The position numbers were made by a program, and so were the translations under genes. Shown one piece after another: positions 44,324 to 55,935 of a stretch of 64,000 nucleotides of DNA (position 1 is the stretch's first letter; each line of letters begins with the position of its first letter). The stretch is from NCBI RefSeq assembly GCF_018320785.1, contig NC_054878.1, positions 44,325,429 through 44,389,428 of the forward strand. The letters run 5' to 3'. Below the pieces are notes generated by a model that saw only the letters and a program-made list of their open reading frames with translations, made no database searches and was not told where the DNA came from. Origin of the DNA: Cheilinus undulatus (taxonomy: Eukaryota; Chordata; Actinopteri; Labriformes; Labridae).

Positions 44324-45759
44324 GATTTTTGCACTAAGCTAAGAGTCCCTTTTACATATAAAAAAAAATCCCTAATTCAGTCAGTACCACTCTGTCAAGA
44401 ATCACACATGATTTGCAGTATATAAATTCTCTTTTTTGTAGCTATTAATTTGCTGTCATTGCTACTATTTATTTTTGGCAGTATGGCTGTTCTGCTTTTC
44501 CACAAGCCTATGTGGAAAGCATCAAGCAGGAATAGAGCATGTTTCTGCTTTATCTGTGCCTACAAGAAAAGCCTGAGGCAGGGAGAGAAGCAGCAACAAA
44601 CCCAGAGCAGAGCAGGCATCCATGACAGCAGAGTGACATTAAGTCGGATAAAGCATAGAGGAGGAGCTGGTGTGGAGGAGGGTTGCAGAAGGCAGCTTGC
44701 AGAGGGAGGAGTGAAGCATAGCCAGGCTAGAACGGTTGAGTGCAATTAACCAATAGCGTGCTAAGAGCGAATCAGCTGGCTGTCAGCTGATGAGGGCATG
44801 TGTGAGATCAGCTGATCTGAAATATATGGCAGCGCTTGATTCTGTAGCCTGCCTAAATTTTATACACTTGATTTTTGTCCCAAACATGCTTTTAAATATA
44901 ACAGTGAAAGACTATTGGCTGAATAAACCTTGTGGGGTAAGAGGCCGAGTGTTAAAGCCACTCGTCATGCATTCAACCTTTTTTGTTGCAAAATGGATCT
45001 ACAGTTTTACTTGGTGGAGATGACTCTGCTCCCTGGGTTAGTCAAGCAGCATGCCTTGACTTTCCAGGGAGTGCATGGCTAGAAACCCCCATCGCAATTA
45101 GATTATTTTCCAAAATCATTCAGTCTTAGTCCTTCATGATATAAAGCGAAGCTTCATTTAAAAAACCAAACTGGTACCAAATAAAGAGCTTTTTGGGAGC
45201 CAAACAACCAGCTTTACTAAGCTGAGCCAAATGATCTGGATCTCTAAAGAGAGAGATTTCATTACAATGTGGAACCATAGTGCTATTCCTGTCTATTTTA
45301 GGGGATGGTCATAAGAGACTTTTTCCATCTATATCTGATAAATATGTGTTCTGATTTTCATGATCTTATCCATGCCCAGACTGATTTCCGGGGCCCAGTG
45401 TAACCACAAAACCACTAAAATACTTTTTCCACTGGGGGAAATGTCTAGGATGTGTGCTGAGTTTTTGAGTATGTTGCGGACCCCAAATTAGCATTTTTAT
45501 TTGCTGAAATAATAATAAAGTCTACAGTTTCAGTAGGGTCCTCCCTCTGAGGTTGGTGCTTGGGCCCTAAAAAAGGAGGACGGCTTAAACTGCCCCCTCC
45601 TCCCAGTAGCCAGTCGGGATCAGACCACCATCCCTAATGTAACATTTTGGGAGTTGTATGGATTTTCTCAACCCCTAACCCTCTCCCTGGGGAATTTATC
45701 TGAAATCCACAATGCACTAAAACTCTGTCACTCTGTCACTCTGGGGTGACAGGAAGCGG
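44324..45759. other. Intergenic, nothing recognised
   Basis: Several moderate open frames exist (for example 44,450-44,749 on +) but none has splice sites, composition or motifs that support coding. Confidence 0.4.
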
Positions 45760-45906
45760 CCAGCAGGGGGCGTGTCACCTCTCCACCCATCTCACTGATT
45801 GGATTAAGCCCCGCCCCCACTCCTGTCAGAGCTGCAGGTAGAGGTGAACAGACTCAGACCTGATCAGTCGAGGTTTCAGCTCGTCTCTCTGCATGCTGTG
45901 TTTAAG
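45760..45906 (+). promoter_or_regulatory. CTCF motif, CCAAT and GC box with possible first exon
   Basis: CCAGCAGGGGGCG at 45760-45772 is a textbook CTCF core. An inverted CCAAT (ATTGG, 45798-45802) and a GC box (CCCCGCCCCC, 45809-45818) follow with promoter-like spacing, then about 85 bases ending at gctgtgtttaag before GTAGGCTG (45907), a fair donor. This looks like an untranslated first exon on +; the gene is not identified and may lie beyond or within the repeats downstream. Confidence 0.4.
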
Positions 45907-46548
45907 GTAGGCTGGGATTTTACAGCGTTTTTTAATTCAAATTAGACTGTTGGTGATCTTTGTGAGGCGTTTGTGGGAGCAGGAGCGTTAAACATGTGTG
46001 CAGGATAGCCAATCAGAGAGCTCCATCCTGCAATATGAAGCAAAAATAATCCCAGGTAGGATGGAACTGACTGCACACCTTTGGTTTTAATCTCATGTTG
46101 TTTTAATGGTCAGTTAAGTTTAGTCAGCAGTGAACCTTCATCACCTGCATCCTCATCATCTGTCCGTGAGGGAGAGAGAGAGAGAGAGAGACTTCCTGTC
46201 AGTCTCAGTCACTTTACTTAAAGCTAATCTCAGGTCACATGACTAGAGTCTTTATCTCCATGGAAACATGCTGACTTTAAAGGTGTTACATAAGAGAGAG
46301 TGGTGATCATCACCAACAACACAATGTCACTCATTGTAACACTGGTTTATACTGGTTTATACTGGTTCAGACTGGTTACTACTCTAATAACTGAATCACT
46401 GCTGGAATTAGTGCTGTATGGTTTGGTTCTAATGTGCAGTTGTGATTATTATCAGGGCTGATGCTGGTAGCGATGTTTTTCATGAACTACTACTAACTGG
46501 TTTGATTTTTGTGAACGTTAACTTCCTCATCAAGAACAGGGACCAGAA
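45907..46548. other. Intergenic or intronic; (GA)n patch
   Basis: A (GA)n run at 46,170-46,191 and a triplicated tactggtt word near 46,345 are the only features seen. Confidence 0.4.
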
Positions 46549-47260
46549 TCATTTTACCAAACTGTGGTTTAATTCTAGCTTCACTGTAGAGGGGAAAGTT
46601 AAACCATAGAAAGCTTCATAGTGGGGATGGTGTGTTTGTGTTGATGTCAGTGTTTGCCGTGTTGTCTGATGGCCAAAAAGCTCAATTTTGGTCTCATCAG
46701 ACATAAAAACATTCTTCCTCTTGACCATGGAGTCTCCCACATGCCTTTTGGTGAGCTCTAGTCCAGATTGAATCTGAGTTTTCTTCAACAGTGTCTTTCT
46801 CTTTGCCACTCTCCCATAAAGCTCTGACTGGTGAAGAACCCGGCCAACAGTTGTTGTCTGCAGAGTCTCTTCCATCTCAGCTGCTGAAGCTTGGAACTTC
46901 TTCAGAGTAGTCAAAGGTGTCTTGGTGGCCTCTCTCACTAGTCTCCTTCTTGAGGACGGTCTGATCTAGGCAGATTTACACATCATATTCCTTTCATTTA
47001 TTGATGATGGATTTTTTTGTGTCTATCTCCTGACTTATCCTTTTGATTAACCTTTTTCTGTGAGTTGCTTGGAGTGTTCTTTTGTCTTCATGGTGTAATG
47101 GTAGCCAGGAGTACTGATGAACCAGTGACTGGACCTTCCAGACACAGGTGTCTTTGTACTACAATCACTGAGACACATTCACTGCACTCAGGTGATCTCC
47201 ATTCCTCTAATTATGAGACTACTAGCACCAATTATCTGGACCTGTTGAATTAGGTCAGTC
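46549..47260 (-). pseudogene. Truncated Tc1-type transposon
   Basis: On the - strand REATKTPLTTLKKFQASAAE (near 46,930), LYGRVAKRKTLLKK and KNVFMSDETKIELFGHQ give the N-terminal and first catalytic part of a Tc1-type transposase, closely related to the 15.7-kb copy (shared QASAAEM and ATKTP blocks). The C-terminal catalytic half is missing and frames shift near 46,650. Unlike the 15.7-kb copy, the segment from 46,790 to 46,880 is retained. Confidence 0.8.
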
Positions 47261-48440
47261 ACTTTGGGGAGGGGGGGGGGTATTTGTGCAGTCTTTGGTT
47301 TTACATTACATCTTTTATTTATTTGACATTACTTTGTTGGAATCTGTTTTCACTTTGACATTACAGAGGTTGTTTTTTTCATTTTTTTGTCAAAAAATGC
47401 TATTTTGCCTTTTAGTTGGCACTATTAACATTGAAACAGGCTGCATTTTACTGAAGAAACCATAAATACGCAAATAAATTCTATTATAGTTAGGGGTGAG
47501 TATTTAGGTCAACAATGGTGTTAGTTTTTTCTTGCTTGAATTTACATTGGCTGATTTTTCAGGCCCCTAATGAAAAGGCCCCTTCCTCTTACCCTCTTTA
47601 ACCTTGCTGGTTCAAGGTGACTTTGTACTGGTTTTGCTGGTCTGATCAGACTGGTGTTCATCAGTGACTGAAGCTACATGGGGGTCGGTTTTGGTTTAAG
47701 GACACAGACAGGCTCAGGTGATGTGAGGAGTCTCTCCTCTTCCTGACAGGGATTAACTCTCTGCTTTAATCCCCGTTATTACAGATTAGACTCACAAACG
47801 TTTACCAAGGTGAGCGGTTGGATGTCTGTAGTCTTGTTTGAGGTCATGTGATCTCAAATGCTCTAAAATCAGATATGGGGCTGGAAGTGAAACACCGGGT
47901 GGGAGTCCATGTTATATCTGTAAACAAACATTTTGACAAAAAGCATTAATTGACGGGTTTTTATGACTAATTTGAAATGACAGCATAAATACACTGACAA
48001 CAGAAATGATATCTGGATCCATAATGCTCTGATGAATGAGGACAGAAGGACTTTTGCTCCGCAGTCTGCTCTGTCTCGAGGTCTGATTTCCAAAGCATAA
48101 TGCTTCGATCTTCTTCAGGCGTCACCTAAAGCTTTCCTGGATTCTGTCGAAACAGCACAAAGACTGTGGTGAAATTAACCTCCTGAGACCTGAGCTTTTG
48201 TTTGGAATGCCTCTTTAGTTTCAGCCACTTGTTTAGGACAGGTTGTGTCTTGTCTTTGAACAGTGGGTAGTTTTTACCAAAAATGATGTCTGCAAATCCC
48301 CTGAAGGTTTTGTTCCTGAAGAAACAGCACAGCAAGTATCACTGTAGGTCACTGAGAGAGGTATGGTGGAGTCTTTTTCATGCTATTTTGATGATGGACC
48401 ACAAGGTCTTGTTAAAGCCAAACATGAACAAAGTTTCCAC
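47261..48440. other. Intergenic, nothing certain
   Basis: A run of 11 G (47,268-47,280) marks the end of the Tc1 remnant. T-rich sequence up to 47,400 (gacattactttgttgg) may still belong to it. No exon recognised. Confidence 0.4.
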
Positions 48441-49215
48441 TGAAAGCTTTGAATTTCATGGAAATTTTCCTCTCCAAAATCCTCATAAATTCCCTGGAAA
48501 ATTCAAAGAAATTGCCTTAAATTTCAGTGAAAGTTCTTCAAAATATTTTCAAAGTATTTAATAACAAGTACCCCAAAATTTATTTATAAAATGTACTCTG
48601 TTGCAGTGAAACTTTATCATGAATCCTAAACATTCCAATAACAAAACCAAAATATTCCATGCAAATTCCTGAAAACTTTCAAGCAAATTCCCTAAAAAAC
48701 TTACTCACATATTACTCAAAATTTCATGCAGATGATGAAAGCTCCTCCCTAACATCCAAACAAAACTCCAAAATTTTTCAATAAAAACTCTTGAAAATTT
48801 GAAAGGGTCACCCCTCCCAAAATTCCAAACTAAATTCCCAGAAGCTGACAACTTATTTTCCAAAGTCTGATTTAAAAAAATATAAAAATTAAAAAGCTTA
48901 TTCTCCCCCAAACTAAAATGAAATTCCCCAAAACTGCAAATACATTTCCCAAATTAAAATGAAAATGGCTGAAATGTTAAAAAAAAAAGCCCCCCAATTT
49001 TTCAAAATTTCCATGGAAATAGCAAAAAGCAAATTCCCTAAAAAACTCCAATCAAATTCTCAAAAAAAAAAAATCAAATACCCTAAAATATCTGTTAAAA
49101 TGGCTGAAATTTTTTTGTAATGCCCAAACAGTTTTTTTTCCAAATTCCCACGAAAATACAAAAAATCAAAAATCAAATCCCCCAAAACTCCAGTTAGAAA
49201 TTTAAGATTAGAAAT
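48441..49215 (+). repeat. Degenerate tandem array of 'aaattccctaaaaactcc' phrases
   Basis: About 770 bases of loosely repeated phrases such as caaattccctaaaaaactcc, aaattccatg and ccccaaaactcc, with a period near 30 bases and frequent word changes. A-rich and C-runs, almost no G on this strand. Non-coding. Confidence 0.8.
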
Positions 49216-50855
49216 TTAAGAACAAAATCTTATAAAATCCACCTTTTTATTCTGACATAATTTTAATCATAATCCTATAAATCTACGGTTTTCATCTTTC
49301 AAAATTTGAACTTTTTCACGTACATTAGGGCTGAACAATTTCAGAAATAATCTATCATACTTCCTCTAATAATGCACTTTGATACACAATTATCTCCTAA
49401 GTTCCTTATCTTATGTTTATTCCTAAAATCAACAAGCTATAAATCATTCTGTATTACAACCGACACAATATTAGACTAAACAAAGGCTGGACAATTTAGA
49501 AAAAAATGTAATTCTTGTGATTTTGACTTGTTTTGCAAATTGGATATGAATTGTTGCAATGAAGGGAGTAATCATTTTTATGTCATTCTTATATTAAATA
49601 AGAAAAAAGTACAAAAATTCTACATAATGACACTTGAATGATTATGTGAAATGTAATGCATAACATTTCAGCTGCAGAAAAAAGTTTCAAACTTCTGTTT
49701 TGACAAAAGTTTCAGGTTAATGAAATATTGCATCCTCTGGGATTAACTTTAATCGAGTTTGCCTGTCTTCTTTTTGAGCCTCATTTTTTGCCATTTCACC
49801 AAACCACCTGTTTAATAAATGTGACACTGCCCCCTAGTGGCTACAGACGGAGCTCTGTGTTGCTCGGTAATGAAGCGCCGTTCGGCTCGTGTGCAGGTTG
49901 ATGATAATCCTCAGCCGGGAAACAAGGGGTTAATCCTCCCACAGCGAGGCATTCGAGGCACGCAGGAACTCCAGGCCTCCTCCTTCATAATCCCCCCTCC
50001 CCCGTCAGGTGTTCAGATTCTGAGTGAGTCAGCCGCTGACACCAGACCAAGAGACAGACAGGAAGTGATGCGTCTCTTCAGGGACGTGTCAGCACTAAAT
50101 GTCTCTTCCTGTTTGGTTTGAAAGTCAGCAGTGAAATCTGATTATTCTCTTAGAAAAATCTTCAGACTGAATAATCCAAATGTAGTCACTGCGAGCCCTC
50201 ATTTACCTCGCCTTTTACTCATTTTCAAGTTTTGATCATGCACCAAACAAACTGCAACACCAAAAGTGAGCTGGAGCCCTCATGAGTGGGTTTATTTTTG
50301 ATTTACGCCCACGTCTTTTATGGCTTCCCATCCACAAACGATCAAATAAGACCTCTGCATCTGTGGTCCTTCTTGAGAGATGATCTGATTGGTCGTCTGC
50401 AGTCACAGCTGGAGTCTGTGGCATCAGGATGAGACGTCGTGGCTGAAGAACAGCGCTGTGTCCCCAGAACAGTCGGCCATTATTCTGCATCGTAGCCCCG
50501 CCTCCTTCGAGACCCAAACAAACAGATGCTGCTCTTAGAGTGGCTGAAGGCTGCAGAGAGCGCGCTCTGTCCGCCACTTTTTCACTCGAGACAGACAGAT
50601 GAAGAACAGATCCGAGAGCAGCCACCATCATCTTTAATAAAATACAGAAAAAAACACATTAAGATCAAATAAACTTTATTTATAAAGAAATTTATGGAAA
50701 AACATATTTTTATGAGGGGGTTCACACTGGCTTTTATTACCTGTGGACTCCCTGCAAGTTCCTCCTTAGGTCTTCTATCAGAGAGAAGAATATGTCCTGC
50801 TGCAAAGCATACTGGGAATATGAGTCTTACTAGGAAGAGGAGCACATTGTTTTAA
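49216..50855. other. Intergenic; hAT-like ends and CTCF-like motif
   Basis: Near 49,328 tagggctgaacaatttcaga and near 49,487 ggctggacaatttagaaaaa resemble the AGGGCTGCACGATT terminus of the 60.5-kb hAT family, both degraded. ACTGCCCCCTAGTGG at 49826-49840 is a full CTCF core in reverse orientation. Open frames at 49,837-50,121 (+) and 50,236-50,631 (-) lack supporting signals. Confidence 0.45.
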
Positions 50856-51398
50856 AGGGGACATATTATACAAAAAAAAAAAAATCACTTTTCCAGGCTT
50901 TTTTTAACAAAAATACATGCCCCTGGCCTGTCCACAATCCCCTCATGTGTCAGAAAAATCCTTTCCCACCCCACTCTCTTTTTTCACCATTCAAAAAATG
51001 TGTGCTGAAACAAGCTGTCCTCAGATTTTCCCCTCATAATGTCATGTGGGGAGTTAGCCCCGCCCCCAGGTTCGGTTGGCCCTCCCCACTTGGAAGAAAG
51101 TTCTGCCCTCCTCTCCTGATCTTCCTCTTCCAGAAGAGGAGGATCAGGACAGCCACATCCATTAAGCCACATCCATTTCCTGAGAGGGGCGTGGTCAGGG
51201 GCAGAGTCAGACAGCTCATTAACATTTAAAGCCACAGACACAGAAACCGCTAGTTCTGAACAGGGCTGAAACAGAGGGGTTTTTAGACATGCAACATCCT
51301 GTACTGTGGTGTTTTTTTAGTAAAAAACTTCACAGACGTGTTTTGGGGACCTCTGAGACCAACATAAATGTGTCTTGAAAGGAAAAAATATGTTCCCT
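50856..51398. mobile_element. Kolobok-type MITE flanked by TTAA, second copy
   Basis: 543 bases between TTAA at 50852-50855 and 51399-51402. Left end AGGGGACATATTATAC; right end (other strand) AGGGAACATATTTTTTCC. Its interior is the reverse complement of the 20.2-kb MITE (ctgaacagggctgaaacaga, aagtggggagggccaac on the - strand). Confidence 0.88.
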
Positions 51399-51914
51399 TT
51401 AAGTTCCCCCTCAAATCTTCTTCATGCAGGCTCCACTGCGTTGGTTTTCAACACTCATTCAAAGAAATCAAAGAAGAGAAAATATTAAGAAAGAAAACAA
51501 AATAAAATCTGACATGAAACATGAAAAATAGAAACATCTCTGTAATCGTCTTTGATCTCTAGCATATATAAGTTCTTTGCTAGAAATTAAATAAATATTT
51601 GGCTGTAGTTTTGCTGATAAAATGTTTTATAAAAGCAACAACTAGTTTGGTTTGTGATGATGTGAGTCCTGCAGGGATCAGACGCTCCTTAAAGGTCACT
51701 GCTTCAGTCACACTGTGGTACCGGATCATCCAGATCAACATCAAATATTTAAGATTAAACATGATCAAACAAACACACGCAGAGCTCAGAATGAAATAAC
51801 CACAATGTCAGAACTCTCTCCAACATGAAGTACTAAATACAGTTGATGAAAAATAGTCTGTTTTTTGGTTCTTTATGTTCTAACTTTTTAATTAGTTCTG
51901 ATTTTCATACATTT
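51399..51914. other. Intergenic, nothing recognised
   Basis: No exon or repeat seen. Confidence 0.4.
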
Positions 51915-52330
51915 TTCACAGGCCCTCCCACAGATTTGACTGGGCCCCTGACTATCCCAGAGAATGGGCCCTGCCCAGGGGTGATTTATTGATGATATCA
52001 GTCAAGTGGGTTGGGTCAGTTGTATTGGTGCTAGCATCCTGGCTAACAGTTACCTCAGTTTGGAGCTGAAAAGTGTGTCAAACTATTAATGGGTCTATTT
52101 AAGTGATTTATTTGAGCCTCTTATAACCTTCTTTAACCACTTTTCAACCCCTTTTATAAACTTTTATGTGCCACATTTTTTTCCCATCTATTTTTGCCAC
52201 CATTTGACTGTTATCTTTTTACCATTTTTTCTGCAGTTTTTGGGACCAATTTTTTGCTACTTTTTAACCTCTTTCCACAGTTTTCTACTGTTGCCTCTGT
52301 TAACTATTTCTGGTTACTTCTCTCATCCAG
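51915..52330 (+). mobile_element. Composite low-complexity element, copy 6 (unit A and short core)
   Basis: Unit A is well preserved: caggccctcccacaga, gactgggcccctgac, tttattgatgatatca, attggtgctagc, gagctgaaaagtgtgtc. About 230 bases of core (accacttttcaacccctttt, tttttgccacc) follow. Unit B is absent; a 26-bp minisatellite starts where the core stops. Confidence 0.65.
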
Positions 52331-52712
52331 TGGCTCGTAGCTCTACCGTCAACCAGTGAATGGTAGCTCTACTGTCACCCAGTGGATGGTAGCTATACTG
52401 TCACCCAGTTGATGGTAGCTATACTGTCACCCAGTTGATGATAGCTCTACTGTCACCCAGTGGATGGTAGCTCTACTGTCACCCAGTGGATGGTAGCTCT
52501 ACTGTCACCCAGTGGATGGTAGCTCTACTGTCACCCAGTGGATGGTAGCTCTACTGTCACCCAGTGAATGGTAGCTCTACTGTCACCCAGTGGATGGTAG
52601 CTCTACTGTCACCCAGTGAATGGTAGCTCTACTGTCACCCAGTGAATGGTAGCTCTACTGTCACCCAGTGGATGGTAGCTCTACTGTCACCCAGTTGATG
52701 GTAGCTCTGTTG
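52330..52712 (+). repeat. Minisatellite with 26-bp unit
   Basis: About 15 copies of a unit built on ggtagctctactgtcaccca plus gtggat, with gtgaat and gttgat variants. Copies are nearly identical, so the array is young. Confidence 0.95.
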
Positions 52713-53044
52713 TTGTGACTTTGTTGTAGGAAAACCTAAATGTAATGCTGTGAATGTACATGCAGTGTATTACAAGGATAAATATGAAATTATATACTTG
52801 TGCTTCTCCCACCTGTGCATATTGGTGTGAGTGCTCTGACAATGATTGTTTTAGGATGAGATATATAAGGATAGAACAGGAAGTCATCCTCATCCTCCTC
52901 TGCCTTCTCCTGCTTTTTTCTTTAGGTCACTTCCTGTTTCCTTTACTTTTCACTTGTTTCTGCAGAGTGACTCCTCCTCCTCCTCCTCCTCCTCCTCTCT
53001 CTGTAGTTTGTGGATCTTTTAGTGTGTGCAGACCGGTGTAGCAT
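52713..53044 (-). other. Region downstream of the - strand exon; (CTC)n
   Basis: If the 53-kb exon is real this is its 3' UTR. Contains a (CTC)n run at 52,972-52,997. No clear poly(A) signal on the - strand. Confidence 0.4.
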
Positions 53045-53258
53045 TCAGGAGCTGTAGGAGAACTGAACGTTCTCCTTTATGGTGTCATTGTAGAGTTCAT
53101 TAGGAGAGTCAGGGCTGATGGGGTACCAGAGAGCAGCAGGAGGTGCTGTGGTGAGGTGTTCATGTGCAGATGAGGAGGTGACCATCTCCTTCAGGAGTGT
53201 CGGGGGGGAGCGGCGTCTCACACAGGTTTTTTTCCGCCGCTGGTTTGGTGAGTCTCTG
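53045..53258 (-). CDS. C-terminal coding exon of an unidentified protein
   Basis: On the - strand an open frame follows an acceptor-like tcttcacaactcctcag at about 53,258 and ends at TGA 53045-53047. It reads SPNQRRKKTCVRRRSPPTLL, then KEMVTSSSAHEHLTTAPPAA, LWYPISPDSPNELYNDTIKE and NVQFSYSS. Most third codon positions are C or G, unlike the surrounding AT-rich DNA, which supports real coding. A basic RRKK cluster followed by a Ser/Thr/Pro-rich tail resembles the cytoplasmic end of a membrane receptor, but I do not recognise the family. Upstream exons, expected at higher coordinates, were not found. Confidence 0.5.
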
Positions 53259-54196
53259 AGGAGTTGTGAAGACTTTCTCCCTTCAGTGAAACTTTAAAAG
53301 TCTCAGTTTCATGACTGAGTCAGACAATGATTCTTTGGCTTTTTCTTCAGAATATAATCCTCTCTGAGTTTCCCTCTTTTTCATGGAGATGTTTGATTCT
53401 CTTCTCCTTTCACTGACCACAAAGATGCTCTGATGTTTGTCAAGGCTAACGGCTGGAAAGGTCAAACTCCACGTGTGTTTGAATGTAAACTCTGAGCTCT
53501 GATTGGCTCTCTCTCTCTCTCTCTCTCCTTATCATGTTTAAGTGGCTGGAAGCCATAAATTCTCTTCCTGCTGGGTCAGTGAACGCCTCGCTGACTTCAG
53601 ACTGGCAGGAAGCCAAGCAGGCAACGGACAGCAAGAGCATGTGTGTGTTTGAAGTTGTTTTCATTCAAACACTCACAGTCTCATGTGGATTTGCTCTGAC
53701 CAGAGCCGAACGTCAGAAAATTGACTTTTACAACAGACGGTTCATTCATTTTAAGATAATCTTCACCGAACAGACATTAAACAAAGAGGAAGGAGTGGAT
53801 TTTTAACTTATGCTTTAAAATGGAATCCTTGGAACTAATCTAGAGGGTGATTTAGTATTTCATGTTTTAAAACTGAAGAACAAAAGCATGACTGAGCTCC
53901 AGAGATCCTGTGTGGAGATGGGACAGACTTCCAGAGGGACAACCATCACTGCAGCCCTTTACTAATCTGAACTTTATGGCAGAGTAAAACACATGAAAGC
54001 CCCCTCTAAATGAAAGCCAGGCAGGCTCACATGTTATTCATTTTCATGTGAATAACTTGACAGAAGTAGAGTGTTTATCATCGCGCTAACTCAGCTTAGC
54101 CTGCCATACTGCTGAGTTTACACTGTCAGGATCTTTGAATCATCACAGACTTAAACCAAGAGAGTCATGAGTTAAAAACACTTTAAAACAGTAGCT
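53259..54196. other. Intergenic or intronic, nothing certain
   Basis: (CT)n at 53,505-53,527. Sequence is otherwise unremarkable. Confidence 0.4.
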
Positions 54197-55640
54197 TAAA
54201 GGCCGGCTCAGACTACTCGAATTCAGACAGATTTAAGTCCGACTGCAACGTTGCAGCTCATCGTCAAAACTCGATTCAACAAGACTAGCATGTCAGAATT
54301 TTTCTAACATCGTTGTCTAGTTTGACACCCTGATCTGACGTCAACGACGTGAATCCTGATACCTGCCAACAGGAGAACATTTGCTCCTTATCTTTGCATT
54401 ATCATTTACAAGATTTACCACTTTATATCCCCTTTTATTCCCTAAAACTAAAGTGTGAAATTTATTTTATTTATTTACATTATCACATGCATACCTTAAG
54501 TCCTACCTGAAGGAGAGCCAGTCTGTATTGTCCTCCTCTTGACACATCCATGTTATCCATAATCCAGCCAATAACTGTTTCTTATTTTCCTTTTTTTGCA
54601 AGCAAAAGACCACTAAAATCACACAGAGCACTTCTGTTGTAGAGTGATTGACACTCTTTGACCCGCCTCCAGCCAACCTGTGAACCTGAGACAGTGGTGA
54701 CATCTAGGGATGGGACCAATCCGATCCAATATTGGTATCGGGTCCGATATGGACATAATTAATAGATCAGATATCTGACTGACGCCGCCGATCCAAGTGA
54801 CCGATCCAAATCCATCCTACAGTTTGCGGTAGACCATGAACGCACCGCAGTGTAACACAAGACTATCTGTGTGTAACTGAGCTAGTATTAGTTAGGATGT
54901 TCTTAGCGGTATAATTACCTGGTCGATGAAATGTAAATCTATATTTAGAATAGTCAGAACTAGTCTAAATATGAGAGAACACAAAGAAGAGTGGGTGTAA
55001 TGTTAGCTTGATAACGGGCGGTGCTAGCATAGAAAGCTAGCGCTGCCTGCCTTCGTTCCTCTTTGCAGATTAATATCGTGCTTTGATACTTGGCCTCTTT
55101 TCACTTTGGGTGAGTAGTCATACATGAGCTTAATCCTCGACAGCCCACATACCATTTTACTTCCATTTACTACTTTGGAAAACTGTCGTACCGTGGTCTT
55201 CCTACTATACGCTAACAGCTTAGCCACCGCCGAGCTTCTCGTTGTTAACATCCAGTGAAGGGTCAGAGAGGAAGGCTACGGCCATTAACTGAAGCTACAG
55301 CGGTCTCTAGTGGTGGGAGGTTCATTAAAGAGCATTATAGACAGGGATTTCAAGCCCGTGTTTATAAAAAATGGTAGGTAATTAGTTTAACCGACTAGTA
55401 AATCCCTACTTGAGTTATGCTATTTAGGGTAAGCATTGTTGTTTATAACTTATACTCAGTTGTTGTTTATTGGATAATGCTGATATTTATTTTTTAGTAG
55501 TAGTTCAAATAAATTTGTTTGGAATACATTTAAATTCAGTTCATTTTTACATTTGTTTTTTTGCTTTTTAATAAGAGGAGCTGGGTGGTCTACTACAGCC
55601 TCATGTAACCTCACACATTATACCAACAACAATAATAACA

Positions 55641-55707
<67 letters not shown>

Positions 55708-55935
55708 CGGAATCAGCATCGGTATCCACACATATTTATCGGAATAAGATCAGAACTGAAAAAGGTGGATCGGTGCATCCCTAGTGACGTCAGCATATGG
55801 TGAGTGGTCTGGATCACTCTTGTAGTGTGGCCAGGCTGTCGGCCAAGACGGGAAGAATTTGGTCGCGTAGTCTGGCATGGTGCTGTCGTGAATGACCAAA
55901 AAAATCGTGTGGTCTGAGAACAAATGAATTCAGCA
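54197..55935. mobile_element. Older DNA element split by an hAT insertion
   Basis: Left side starts aaaggccggctcagactact; the right side, on the other strand, reads ctcagaccacacgattttt. Both ends share CTCAGAC(T/C)AC. The part at 55,800-55,920 is homologous, inverted, to 25,735-25,870 (ggtcatt, acagcaccatg, cctggccacactacaa), so this is a dispersed family. Target duplication not established. Confidence 0.5.
54705..55783. mobile_element. hAT-type element with 8-bp target duplication
   Basis: 1,079 bases with ends TAGGGATGGGACCAATCCGA and, from the other strand, TAGGGATGCACCGATCC. Flanks gtgacatc (54697-54704) and gtgacgtc (55784-55791) are an 8-bp duplication with one mismatch. Internal (A)n(TA)n run at 55,645-55,707. 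No transposase recognised, so non-autonomous. Confidence 0.87.

Noticed and set aside
44450..44749. 99-codon + strand frame
   Set aside because: Open by chance; Lys/Arg/Gln-rich without domain or splice support.
46549..46938. Intact 129-codon protein gene
   Set aside because: Recognisable as a truncated Tc1-type transposase with the catalytic C-terminal part missing.
49837..50121. 94-codon + strand frame near a CTCF motif
   Set aside because: No splice sites, no recognisable motif and no codon bias.
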